Shown here piece by piece: positions 41,914 to 51,710 of a DNA stretch of 64,000 nt. Under the pieces are notes generated by a model. The model had not been told where the DNA came from. It was given only the letters and a program-made list of their open reading frames with translations, and did no database searches. Position 1 is the stretch's first letter, and each line of letters opens with the position of its first letter. Both the position numbers and the translations under genes were made by a program. Location: NCBI RefSeq assembly GCF_010104355.1, contig NZ_CP044972.1, positions 868,001 to 932,000 on the forward strand. The letters run 5' to 3'. Source of the stretch: Hydrogenophaga sp. PBL-H3. GTDB lineage: Bacteria > Pseudomonadota > Gammaproteobacteria > Burkholderiales > Burkholderiaceae_C.

Positions 41914-42756
41914 TCAGCCCAGCGACTTGAACGACTGCAAGGCCGGGAGCGGCGCGAATGCACCCGCGCGTTTGTCCTTCATGGCCGTGATTGCTTCGCG
42001 CACATGCGCGTTGCTCCACACCGCGCCCTGCAGCCAGCCCATCTGTCGCAGGCTGTCTTCCACCGAGTGGTCGCGCGCGTAGTTCACAGCCTGTTTGGTG
42101 CCCCAGATGGCCACCGGCGGTTTGGACGCGATCTCCTTCGCGCACTGCAGCGCGGCGGCCACCGTGGCCTCGTGCGAGTCGAACACCTCGTTGACCAGGC
42201 CGTAGGCCTGTGCCTTGCTCGCGCTCAGGCGGCGGCCGGTGTAGGCCAGTTCTTTCACCACGGCCATCGGGATCAGCTTGGGCAGGCGCTGCAGCGTACC
42301 CACGTCGGCCACCATGCCGATGTTGATTTCCTGGATGCAGAAGAAGGCGTCGGCACTTGCATAGCGGATGCAGGCGGCGGTGACCATGTCGACCGCGCCC
42401 CCGATGCAGCCGCCCTGGATGGCACAGATCACCGGGATGCGCAGGTTCTCGATCTTGGTGAAGGTGGCCTGGATGTCCATCAGCACATCAAAGATGGCTG
42501 CGCGGCCCTCGGCACTCTGGTCGTCCATCTGGATGCCGCCCGCAAAGGTGTCCAGCGACATGCCGGCACTGAAGTGTTTGCCGGTGCTGCTGATCACCAG
42601 CGCGCGCGCTGTGCCCTGCGCGTGGATCGTGGTCAGCACCTCGTCGAGCTCGCGCCAGAAGGTGGGGTTCATGGTGTTGAGCTCGGCGGGGCGGCTCATC
42701 ACCAGGTGGGCGACGTCATCCGTCGAGCTCAGGGAAAAGCAGGTCGTTGCGGTCAT
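41914..42756 (-). CDS. Crotonase-family enoyl-CoA hydratase/isomerase
   Basis: This 280-residue protein is a crotonase-fold enzyme. The oxyanion-hole segments are GKHFSAGMSLDTF and QGGCIGGAVDMVTAACIRYA. The acid region reads CIQEINIGMVADVGTLQRL, where the Asp of ADVG matches delta-3,5-delta-2,4-dienoyl-CoA isomerases rather than classical hydratases, which have a Glu. A role in fatty acid double-bond shifting is likely. The start at 42756 lies within the 3' end of dinB, so the two genes overlap by 41 bases on the same strand. Confidence 0.88.
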   Translation of the reverse strand: MTATTCFSLSSTDDVAHLVMSRPAELNTMNPTFWRELDEVLTTIHAQGTARALVISSTGKHFSAGMSLDTFAGGIQMDDQSAEGRAAIFDVLMDIQATFTKIENLRIPVICAIQGGCIGGAVDMVTAACIRYASADAFFCIQEINIGMVADVGTLQRLPKLIPMAVVKELAYTGRRLSASKAQAYGLVNEVFDSHEATVAAALQCAKEIASKPPVAIWGTKQAVNYARDHSVEDSLRQMGWLQGAVWSNAHVREAITAMKDKRAGAFAPLPALQSFKSLG

Positions 42757-44023
42757 GGCGGGTCTGGTCTCGTGGAGGGGGTGGTGAAGCCGGCTCACTG
42801 TAGGCCTGAGTTGCGGCCTCGTCTGTCCCGGGCTTGACGAGCTTGCCCACACGCACGCCGAGCAGGCGGATGCGCCGGGTGAGGTCCACCCGCTTGAGAC
42901 ACAGGCCGGCCTGGCGGCGGATGGTGGTGGGGTCGGCGGTGAAGTGGTCGATGGTCACGTCGCGCGTGACGCTCTGGAAGTTGTCGTAGCGCAGCTTGAT
43001 GCCGATGGTCTTGCCCGCATAACCCTTGGCGCTCAGGTCGCCCGCCACCTGCTCGCACAGCCGGGTGAAGATGGCGCCAAGCTCGGCGCGGTCGCGCACT
43101 GCGTGCAGGTCGCGGTCGAAGGTGGTTTCGCGGCTCATGCTCACCGGCTCGCTCTCTGTCTGCACCGGCCGCTCGTCGCGGCCCCAGGACACATCAAACA
43201 GCCACGCGCCATAGCTCTTGCCGAAGTGTTGAACCAGCCAGCCCCGCTCGCGCTGAGCGAGCTCGCCGATGGTGTGGATGCCGTGGCCCTGCAGCTTGGC
43301 GTCGGCCTTGGGGCCCACGCCATTGATCTTGCGGCAGGGCAGTGGCCAGATGAGGCCTTGCAGGTCGTCGGGCTGCACGATGCTGATGCCATTGGGCTTG
43401 TTGAATTCGCTCGCCATCTTCGCGATGAGTTTGTTGGGCGCCACGCCGATGGAGCAGGTGAGGCCTGTGGCCTGGAAGATGCTCTTCTGGATCAGACGAG
43501 CCAGCACGCGCCCGCCCTCGCGCTGGCCGCCGGGCACGTGCGTGAAGTCGATGTAGACCTCGTCCACGCCCCGGTCTTCCACCACCGGCGCGATCTCGCG
43601 GATGGTGCTCTTGAACAGGCGCGAGATGCGGCGCACTTCGTCAAAGTCCACCGGCAGCAGGATGGCCTGGGGGCACAGCTTGGCGGCCTTCATGAGGCCC
43701 ATGGCCGAGCCCACGCCGAACTGGCGCGCCGCGTAGGTGGCGGTGGTGGCCACGCCTCGCCCGGTGTAGCCAGCCAGGCGCGGAAAGAAATCGACCGGGA
43801 TGTGGTCCAGGCTGTTGGTGGCCCATTCGCGGTCGGGGTAGGCTTCGCGCAGGGATTGCAGCAGGTCGTCCTCGCGCCGTCGGCCTCCGCCAATGACCAC
43901 CGGCAGTCCCTTGAGCTGCGGGTAACGCAGCAACTCGACCGACGCGAAAAACGCGTCCATGTCGAGGTGGGCAATGCGCCGCGGCAGGGTCTGATCGGTT
44001 GGGGCGTCCACGCGGTCGAGCAT
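42716..44023 (-). CDS. dinB: DNA polymerase IV (Y-family)
   Basis: This 435-residue translesion polymerase starts with RRIAHLDMDAFFASVELLRYP, the first catalytic Asp motif, and has VEDRGVDEVYIDFTHVPGG with the second acidic pair (where most Y-family members have SIDE-like residues). The Gly-rich PNKLIAKMASEFNKPNG segment and the little-finger domain (SMSRETTFDRDL) are normal. An extra stretch near residues 45-85 (RRREDDLLQSLREAYPD and following) is longer than in E. coli DinB; related Comamonadaceae proteins share it. No LexA-type box is seen upstream. Confidence 0.92.
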   Translation of the reverse strand: MLDRVDAPTDQTLPRRIAHLDMDAFFASVELLRYPQLKGLPVVIGGGRRREDDLLQSLREAYPDREWATNSLDHIPVDFFPRLAGYTGRGVATTATYAARQFGVGSAMGLMKAAKLCPQAILLPVDFDEVRRISRLFKSTIREIAPVVEDRGVDEVYIDFTHVPGGQREGGRVLARLIQKSIFQATGLTCSIGVAPNKLIAKMASEFNKPNGISIVQPDDLQGLIWPLPCRKINGVGPKADAKLQGHGIHTIGELAQRERGWLVQHFGKSYGAWLFDVSWGRDERPVQTESEPVSMSRETTFDRDLHAVRDRAELGAIFTRLCEQVAGDLSAKGYAGKTIGIKLRYDNFQSVTRDVTIDHFTADPTTIRRQAGLCLKRVDLTRRIRLLGVRVGKLVKPGTDEAATQAYSEPASPPPPRDQTRHDRNDLLFPELDG

Positions 44024-44087
44024 AGCGGGATTACCATGGCGCGAGCCGCTGGCCACCGGCTGGCACCCCGCATCAGGAGGACCGTTC

Positions 44088-44813
44088 ATGAACACCATCG
44101 CCCGCCTCGTCACCGCCCTGTTGATCGCCGCCGGCATCGCCATCGCCGGCTTCGCCGTGAGCCAGGGACTGGAGCGTTTTCGCATGTCCGACCGCTCGGT
44201 CACGGTCAAGGGGCTGGCCGAAAAAGACGTGGAGAGCGACTTCGCAGTCTGGACGCTCTCGTTCCGCCGCGCGGGCAACGATTTCGGTGGTGTGCAGCAG
44301 GCCCTGGCGGGTGACCGCGACAAGGTGGCGGCCTTTCTGAAGCAGCGGGGTTTCACCGATGCCGAGATGGAGGCCAAGCCGCTGCAGGTGCAAGACCTGT
44401 TCACCCGCGAATACGCGCAGGGCAATCAGCCGTTTCGCTTCAATGGCACCGGTCAGGTGCTGGTGAAATCGGCCCGCGTGACCGAGGTGGAGGGTGCCGC
44501 CCGCGCGGTGGACCCGCTGATCCAGGCCGGTGTGCAGCTCGGTGGTGAGGGCGAGGGAGGCCGCAACGGCCCGCGCTTTCAGCTGCGCGGCTTCAACGAC
44601 ATCAAGGCACCGCTGCTGGCCGAGGCCACACGCAACGCGCGCGAGCAGGCCGACAAGTTTGCTGCCGAAGCGGGCGCACAGCTCGGCCCGCTGAAGAACG
44701 CCAACCAGGGCGTGATCCGAATCACCGGTGACGACGGCAATGACTTCGACGACGGCAGTTCGCGCATGAAGCGCCTGCGCGTGGTGAGCACGTTTGAATA
44801 TGAGCTGAAGTGA
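44088..44813 (+). CDS. SIMPL-domain periplasmic protein
   Basis: This 241-residue protein has an N-terminal signal/anchor helix (residues 5-24) and a SIMPL (DUF541) domain. Typical segments are SDRSVTVKGLAEKDVESDFA, RFNGTGQVLVKSARV and the closing RMKRLRVVSTFEYELK. SIMPL proteins form large periplasmic assemblies and have been linked to stress tolerance, but no precise activity is known. The gene ends 7 bases from the convergent orphan anti-sigma-like gene. Confidence 0.88.
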   Translation: MNTIARLVTALLIAAGIAIAGFAVSQGLERFRMSDRSVTVKGLAEKDVESDFAVWTLSFRRAGNDFGGVQQALAGDRDKVAAFLKQRGFTDAEMEAKPLQVQDLFTREYAQGNQPFRFNGTGQVLVKSARVTEVEGAARAVDPLIQAGVQLGGEGEGGRNGPRFQLRGFNDIKAPLLAEATRNAREQADKFAAEAGAQLGPLKNANQGVIRITGDDGNDFDDGSSRMKRLRVVSTFEYELK

Positions 44814-44820
44814 GCGCGCG

Positions 44821-45333
44821 TCAGATCGCCTTCTGGATCAGCCAACCCTGAAACAGGTAAGGCAAGCGCGGACCCGCTGCCTCGGGCACGCCGCCCTTGT
44901 CTTCCACGCTGATCGCAAGCTTCGTCACACCGGCCAGCGCGGTGTCTTTCGCAGGCAGTTGCAGTGTCTTGAACTTGCTCTGGATCACGCCCAGCGAACG
45001 CGGCGGCTGGTCGCCAGCGATCGCCCAGAGCTGCATGCTGTCCTCGCGGCCTTCCTTCACTTCGTTGAGCCGCTGCACCTGCAACACGCCGGCCTGTGGG
45101 TCCATGGTCACCAGCAGGGCCGGCAGTTCCTGGGCGTCCAGCATCACCGACACATAGCGCACCTGCGGCGTGACCGCCAGGCGTTCCTGCAGGTGCACGA
45201 TCTGCGCCTTGAGTTGTTCGTACATGCTGGCCATGGTGGCCGCGCCCACCAGCAGCACCAGCGCCAGCACCACGCTGATGCCCAGCCACAGCTTGGAGGT
45301 GCGGGGCCGCGCCACCGGCTCAACGGGGTTCAT
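44821..45333 (-). CDS. Orphan RskA C-terminal-domain membrane protein
   Basis: This 170-residue protein has a short cytosolic stub, one membrane helix (about residues 14-35) and a periplasmic domain homologous to the C-terminal part of the anti-sigma factor at 34451-35230. Shared features include SLGVIQSKFKTLQLP against SLGVLSQERLLQLT and the endings FQGWLIQKAI against FKGALIQKMI. The cytosolic anti-sigma domain is missing. It overlaps the FMN dehydrogenase gene by 4 bases, so it is translated with it rather than with a sigma factor. It may sense or scaffold in the periplasm. Confidence 0.82.
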   Translation of the reverse strand: MNPVEPVARPRTSKLWLGISVVLALVLLVGAATMASMYEQLKAQIVHLQERLAVTPQVRYVSVMLDAQELPALLVTMDPQAGVLQVQRLNEVKEGREDSMQLWAIAGDQPPRSLGVIQSKFKTLQLPAKDTALAGVTKLAISVEDKGGVPEAAGPRLPYLFQGWLIQKAI

Positions 45334-46490
45334 GGCGTGGCGGTGGGGAAGGAGCCGGGCAGCAGGATACTTTTGTCCACCGTCTCGATGTTGGTGTGGC
45401 CGCAGAAGGCCATGGTGAGGTCGAGCTCGCGGTGGATGATCTCCAGGCACTTGCTCACGCCGGCCTCGCCCATGGCGCCCAGGCCGTAGAGCATGGGCCT
45501 GCCGATGTAGACACCCTGCGCACCCAGGGCGCGGGCCTTGAGCACGTCCTGCCCGCTGCGGATGCCACCGTCCATGTGCACCTCGATCTGGCCGCCCACC
45601 GCGTCCAGGATCGTTGGCAGCGCCTCGATGCTGCTCTGCGCCCCATCGAGCTGGCGCCCGCCGTGGTTGCTCACGATCAGCGCGTCGGCGCCCGAGGCCA
45701 CCGACAGCTTCGCGTCTTCCACGTCCTGAATGCCCTTGAGGATGAGCTTGCCGCCCCAGCGCTTCTTGATCCACTCCACGTCGCCCCAGTTGAGCGCCGG
45801 GTCGAACTGCTTGGCGGTCCATTCGCTCAGGCTGCCCATGTTGTCCACGCCGCTCACATGGCCAACGATGTTGCCGAACTGTTTGCGCTTCGTGCCCAGC
45901 ATGCCCAGCGCCCAGCGCGGCTTGCTGGCGATGTTGATCATGTTGGCGATGGTGAGCTTGGGCGGGGCCGACAGACCGTTCTTCAGGTCTTTGTGGCGCT
46001 GGCCGAGGATCTGCAGATCGAGCGTGAGCACCAGGGCTGCGCACTTGGCGGCCTTGGCGCGGTCGATCAGGCGCTCGATGAACGCGCGGTCCTTCATCAC
46101 ATACAGCTGGAACCAGAAACCCTCGCCCGCGTGCTGGGCCACGTCTTCGATGGAGCAGATGCTCATGGTGGACAGCGTGAACGGAATGCCCATCTTCTTC
46201 GCCGCGCGCGCGGCCAGGATCTCGCCGTCGGCGTGCTGCATGCCGGTGAGACCCGTGGGCGCAATCGCCACCGGCATGGCCACGTCCTGCCCGATCATGG
46301 TCGTGCGCGTGCTGCGGTTTTCCATGTTCACCGCCACGCGCTGGCGCAGCTTGATCTTCTGGAAGTCCTCGTTGTTGGCGCGGTAGGTGCTCTCGGTCCA
46401 TGAGCCGGAATCGGCGTAGTCGTAGAACATGCGCGGTACGCGCTGCTGGGCGAGCACGCGCAGGTCTTCCACGGTGGTGATGACGGTCAT
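45330..46490 (-). CDS. lldD: FMN-dependent alpha-hydroxy-acid dehydrogenase (L-lactate dehydrogenase-like)
   Basis: This 386-residue protein belongs to the FMN-dependent alpha-hydroxy-acid oxidase family. The FMN and catalytic segments are APTGLTGMQHADGEI, LVLTLDLQILGQRH and IVSNHGGRQLDGA, with the active-site histidine in SNHGG. L-lactate oxidation to pyruvate with electrons passed to quinones is the best-known role, but mandelate and glycolate are also possible. The gene precedes the RskA-domain protein with a 4-base overlap. The symbol is given by family only. Confidence 0.85.
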   Translation of the reverse strand: MTVITTVEDLRVLAQQRVPRMFYDYADSGSWTESTYRANNEDFQKIKLRQRVAVNMENRSTRTTMIGQDVAMPVAIAPTGLTGMQHADGEILAARAAKKMGIPFTLSTMSICSIEDVAQHAGEGFWFQLYVMKDRAFIERLIDRAKAAKCAALVLTLDLQILGQRHKDLKNGLSAPPKLTIANMINIASKPRWALGMLGTKRKQFGNIVGHVSGVDNMGSLSEWTAKQFDPALNWGDVEWIKKRWGGKLILKGIQDVEDAKLSVASGADALIVSNHGGRQLDGAQSSIEALPTILDAVGGQIEVHMDGGIRSGQDVLKARALGAQGVYIGRPMLYGLGAMGEAGVSKCLEIIHRELDLTMAFCGHTNIETVDKSILLPGSFPTATP

Positions 46491-46598
46491 GGGGTCTCCA
46501 GTGTTGTTGGGGCAGGTGTGGCGACCATGGTAGCGGTCACCCTGGCCGATGGCTTGTGAAAGCGGGACAGTGCGGATTGAAATTTTTGGTGGTGCACT

Positions 46599-48143
46599 TC
46601 AGGGCGCCACTGGCAGGCACTGCGCGCGCTCGTCCGCACCCAGGGGTTCCAGCCAGCCCAATTGCTGCTCCAGCACCGCCACCGTGGCTTCCGAAGCATC
46701 GGCGCCGTGGGCCTGCCGAGCGGTGATGCGCTCGCGCAGCACGGCCAGCGGCGCCTCGGTGGCCAGGATGTGAAAAGGACAGGCCAACGACCGTGCCAGC
46801 GCACAGAAGGCCTCGCGCTCGTGGTGGCGCAGAAAGGCTGCGTCCACCAGCACCGACCAGCCCTCTTGCAGCAGGTGCTGCGCACGGGCCAGCAGGTGGG
46901 CGTAGGTGTCGGTGTGCGCCTGCGGGCTGTACAGGCCGCTGTTCAGGCCCGAGCCGCTGGCCTGCGTGGCGCTCAGGCCGTGCAGGCGCTTGCGTTCCAC
47001 GTCGGAGCGCAGGCGGATGGCCCGGCCACTGGTCTCGGCCTGCAGCCAGCGGGTGGAAGCCCAGGTCTTGCCGCTGCCCGAGAGGCCGTGCGTGATGACG
47101 AGTTGCGGCTCGGGTGGGTGCGCGATGCGCTGTGCCAGCGCTGTATATCCGCGCGCTTCCTGCAACGAGACGGCCACGTCGGCGCCGGCCTGCGTGCTGC
47201 GGATCACCGCCACCTTGGCGCGCACCAGGGCGCGGTACACCGCGAAAAAGGGCAGCACGTCGGGGGCGGTGGTGTCGCCGCTGGCGTCCAGCCAGTCGCT
47301 GAGCAGGCCGTTGGCCAGCCCGGGCTGGCCGTGGTCGAGCAGATCCATCCAGGCGAAGGCCATGTCGCTGGCCACGTCGATCCAGCGCAGCGCGTCGTTG
47401 AACTCGATGCCGTCGAAGGGCACGACCTCGTTGCCAATGAGCACGAGATTGGCCAGGTGCAGGTCGCCGTGGCCCTCGCGCACCCGGCCTTCGCCCAGGC
47501 GCTGCACCATCAGCGGGGCGAGGTGCGTGAAGCCCGATTCGGTCCACCGGGCCAGTTGTTCGATCAGTGCCGCATCGCGGTCGGCGGTCAAGCCCTTGCG
47601 CAGGGTGGCGATGTTGTCGCGTGCGAAGGCCAGGGTGTCCTCGGCCCGGCCCCAAGAGCCGTTCGCGGGCGCCACCGCAGCGGTGGCCTGGAACGCGGCC
47701 ATGCGCTGCGCCAGCGAGGTGAGGTGTTCGGGCCGCAGGGCGCCGCGCGCGCACAGGTGGTCGAGGCGGTGGGCCTCGTCGAAGCGGCGCATGTGCACCG
47801 CCCATTCGATGACCTGGTCGTCGTCCGTGCCCGCATCGCCCCAACGGGGCTGGTGGGCAGGGCCGGCGATGGGCAGCGCGCCCAGGTAGAGGTGCGAGGC
47901 CGGGTCGGTGGTCTCGAAGCGCCGGTTGAGCCGCACCTCGGCTTGACAGGCCGCGCGCCGCAGCGCGAGCGTGCCGAAGTCCATGAAGGGCAGGCGCACC
48001 GGCTTCTTGATCTTGTAGGCGTGCCCACCCGCCAGCAGCACCCAGGCGCCGTGGGTTTCCATGAGTTCCACGCGTTGCACCGGGTGCGGGTAACGCGCCG
48101 GGTCCAGCAGTGCCGTGATGAGAGCGGATGCCGGGGGCGTCAC
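46599..48143 (-). CDS. Fused phosphotransferase-like/P-loop ATPase protein
   Basis: This 514-residue protein fuses two domains. The N-terminal part (about residues 1-330) resembles aminoglycoside phosphotransferase-type kinases, with VREGHGDLHLANLVLIGNEVVPFDGIEFN as the catalytic loop and metal region. The C-terminal part (about 345-510) is a small P-loop kinase of the AAA_33/zeta-toxin type with the Walker A THGLSGSGKTWAST. The start is GTG at 48143, 6 bases from the argH stop. Homologues are widespread in proteobacteria and are uncharacterised. Confidence 0.85.
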   Translation of the reverse strand: MTPPASALITALLDPARYPHPVQRVELMETHGAWVLLAGGHAYKIKKPVRLPFMDFGTLALRRAACQAEVRLNRRFETTDPASHLYLGALPIAGPAHQPRWGDAGTDDDQVIEWAVHMRRFDEAHRLDHLCARGALRPEHLTSLAQRMAAFQATAAVAPANGSWGRAEDTLAFARDNIATLRKGLTADRDAALIEQLARWTESGFTHLAPLMVQRLGEGRVREGHGDLHLANLVLIGNEVVPFDGIEFNDALRWIDVASDMAFAWMDLLDHGQPGLANGLLSDWLDASGDTTAPDVLPFFAVYRALVRAKVAVIRSTQAGADVAVSLQEARGYTALAQRIAHPPEPQLVITHGLSGSGKTWASTRWLQAETSGRAIRLRSDVERKRLHGLSATQASGSGLNSGLYSPQAHTDTYAHLLARAQHLLQEGWSVLVDAAFLRHHEREAFCALARSLACPFHILATEAPLAVLRERITARQAHGADASEATVAVLEQQLGWLEPLGADERAQCLPVAP

Positions 48144-48149
48144 GGGCGC

Positions 48150-49601
<1,452 letters not shown>

Positions 49602-49775
49602 ACGGTGTTGCCAGCGGCTTTTGAGGGAACGTAAGGAGCGGAGGACCGCAGGACACAGGGCGGGCAAAGAGGGTTTGAATGATCTTTCGATCGCAACCCT
49701 GTGCGATTGCCGGGCGCAGGACCCGGATCAACGCACAATCCCACGTCGACCGACCCGAGCATTGACGCACGCCCC

Positions 49776-50837
49776 ATGAAAGACTCCCGAATTTTATCGA
49801 CCTTCCAGGATCTGCCCAGCACCCTGGGCACGCAGTCGCTGGAGGAGATGCCCGAGCACGTCCGTGCGCGCGACCGGGTGTTTGACACCTGCCAGGTGGG
49901 CGTGGTGCTTCGCGCCGTGCTGTTTGTGCAGGCCATCGTGTCGGTGGCCGCACTCTTTGGTGCGTCGAGTCCGGTGGGCTGGATCACCCAGATGGCGGTG
50001 CTCACGGGTGCCGCGCTGCCCGCCGTGCTGGCCTGGTTGCTGTGTGTGTGTGCTTTCAAGCGCAAGCTCGGACGCATGGAGGTCCGGGCCCAATGGATGG
50101 CGTGCATCGGGCTGGGTGCGCTGGCCGGCCTGTACGGTTGTGGCTTGCTGGTGCTCATGGGGCTGGCCAACGGGGCGCCCTGGGTGGCCAGCGGGGCTTC
50201 TGGCGCGCTGGTGTCGGCGGTGCTGGTGGGTGCGCTGGTGTGGCGCGCCAAGGCCCGCATGCCCGCGGGCACCACCGCGCGGCTGGCCGAGCTGCAGGCG
50301 CGCATCCGGCCGCATTTCCTGTTCAACACGCTCAACAGCGCCATTGCTCTGGTGCGCGAGGAGCCCGCCAAGGCCGAGAGCCTGCTGGAAGACTTGAGCG
50401 AGCTGTTTCGCCATGCCCTGGCCGATGCCCAGGAGGCGGTGCCCCTGTGGCAGGAACTGGAGCTGGCCGAGCACTACCCGGCCATCGAGCAGGTGCGTTT
50501 TGGTGACCGGCTGAAGGTGGAATGGAGCGTGGACGACGCGGCCTCCAAGGCCAAATTACCTCCCCTCATCCTGCAGCCGCTGGTGGAAAATGCGGTGAAG
50601 CATGGCGTGGAGCCCAGTCCTTCGGGGGCGGTGGTGCGCATCAGCACCCAGCGGCGCGGTGGTCTGGTGGTGATCAAGGTCACCAACACCGTGCCGGCGG
50701 GCAGCGGGCGGCGCGGCAACGGGCTGGCGCTGGACAACGTTCGACAGCGTCTGGCGCTGTTGCACGATGTGCAGGGGCGCTTCCAGAGCGCATTGGTCAA
50801 TGGGGTGTTTCAGGTTCGACTTGAAATACCGGTATAA
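49776..50837 (+). CDS. AlgZ/LytS-type sensor histidine kinase
   Basis: This 353-residue membrane kinase has four helices in its N-terminal half and a His-kinase domain of the LytS/AlgZ group. The phospho-accepting histidine lies in ARIRPHFLFNTLNSAIALV, and the ATPase part shows PPLILQPLVENAVKHG and GNGLALDNVRQRL. It precedes the LytTR regulator by 35 bases and the pair is probably one operon. In pseudomonads the homologous pair controls alginate and motility genes; the target here is unknown. Confidence 0.9.
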   Translation: MKDSRILSTFQDLPSTLGTQSLEEMPEHVRARDRVFDTCQVGVVLRAVLFVQAIVSVAALFGASSPVGWITQMAVLTGAALPAVLAWLLCVCAFKRKLGRMEVRAQWMACIGLGALAGLYGCGLLVLMGLANGAPWVASGASGALVSAVLVGALVWRAKARMPAGTTARLAELQARIRPHFLFNTLNSAIALVREEPAKAESLLEDLSELFRHALADAQEAVPLWQELELAEHYPAIEQVRFGDRLKVEWSVDDAASKAKLPPLILQPLVENAVKHGVEPSPSGAVVRISTQRRGGLVVIKVTNTVPAGSGRRGNGLALDNVRQRLALLHDVQGRFQSALVNGVFQVRLEIPV

Positions 50838-50872
50838 GCGGGTATTGAACAGGTCTGGCTACGGAGCGTGAC

Positions 50873-51607
50873 ATGACACTGAAGGTACTGATCGTTGACG
50901 ATGAAGCATTGGCGCGGTCAAGGCTGCGCACCCTGCTCGGCGAATGCAGCGAGCCGCGCGCGGACGTGGTGGGTGAGGCGGCCAACGCCGTGCAGGCGAT
51001 GGAGCTGATCCAGCGCACCGGGTGTGATCTGGTGCTGCTGGACATCCACATGCCCGGCGTGGACGGCATGACCCTGGCCAAGACCCTGCGCGAACTGGCG
51101 GCGCCACCGGCCGTGGTGTTCATCACCGCCTATGCCGAGCACGCGGTGCAGGCCTTTGACCTGGAGGCGGTGGACTACCTGACCAAGCCGGTGCGCCGCG
51201 AGCGTCTTCAGCAAGCCCTGCAGAAGGTGCAGCGCCTGCGCGCCGAATCCACCGTTGACGTGGGGCTGCCCGAGAGCCTGATCATCCAGGAGCGTGGTCG
51301 CAGCGAGCGCGTGGCACTGGCCGACGTGATCTACCTCAAGGCCGAGCTGAAGTACATCACGGTTCGCACGGCCGACAAGGAACACATCTTTGACGGTGCG
51401 CTGAGCGATCTGGAGCAACGTTATGCGCACCTCTTCGTGCGCGTTCACCGCAACGCCCTGGTGTCGCGCCGCGCCGTGCGGGCGGTGGAGAAGCACAACG
51501 ACCCGGTCGAGGGTGAGGGCTGGACGGTGCGGCTGGACGGGGTCGAGGAGCGCCTTGCGGTGTCGCGCCGTCAATTGGCTGCGGTTCGTGAAGCGCTGAT
51601 GAGCTGA
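50873..51607 (+). CDS. AlgR-type LytTR response regulator
   Basis: This 244-residue regulator has a receiver domain (residues 1-120) with the phosphorylatable aspartate in DLVLLDIHMPGVDGM and the lysine in YLTKPVRRERL. A C-terminal LytTR DNA-binding domain follows with DVIYLKAELKYITVRT and RYAHLFVRVHRNALVSRRAV. It is the partner of the preceding kinase. In many betaproteobacteria hemC follows this gene; here a repeat and recJ follow instead. Confidence 0.92.
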   Translation: MTLKVLIVDDEALARSRLRTLLGECSEPRADVVGEAANAVQAMELIQRTGCDLVLLDIHMPGVDGMTLAKTLRELAAPPAVVFITAYAEHAVQAFDLEAVDYLTKPVRRERLQQALQKVQRLRAESTVDVGLPESLIIQERGRSERVALADVIYLKAELKYITVRTADKEHIFDGALSDLEQRYAHLFVRVHRNALVSRRAVRAVEKHNDPVEGEGWTVRLDGVEERLAVSRRQLAAVREALMS

Positions 51608-51612
51608 TTGTT

Positions 51613-51705
51613 TCGGCGCGCCACCAGCACGGAACACCGCGGAACTGGCTTTGCCTGGCCGCAGGTATTGCCCCCTTGAGGAGGTGACGCCGCAGGCGGC
51701 GCGGG
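51613..51705. repeat. Dispersed intergenic repeat, subtype B, copy 2 (inverted)
   Basis: The reverse complement contains ctcaagggggc, ctgcggcc and agccagttccgcggtgt, matching the block at 22362-22443 in the same order. It lies between the response-regulator stop and the convergent recJ end. Confidence 0.8.
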
Positions 51706-51710
51706 AGTGC

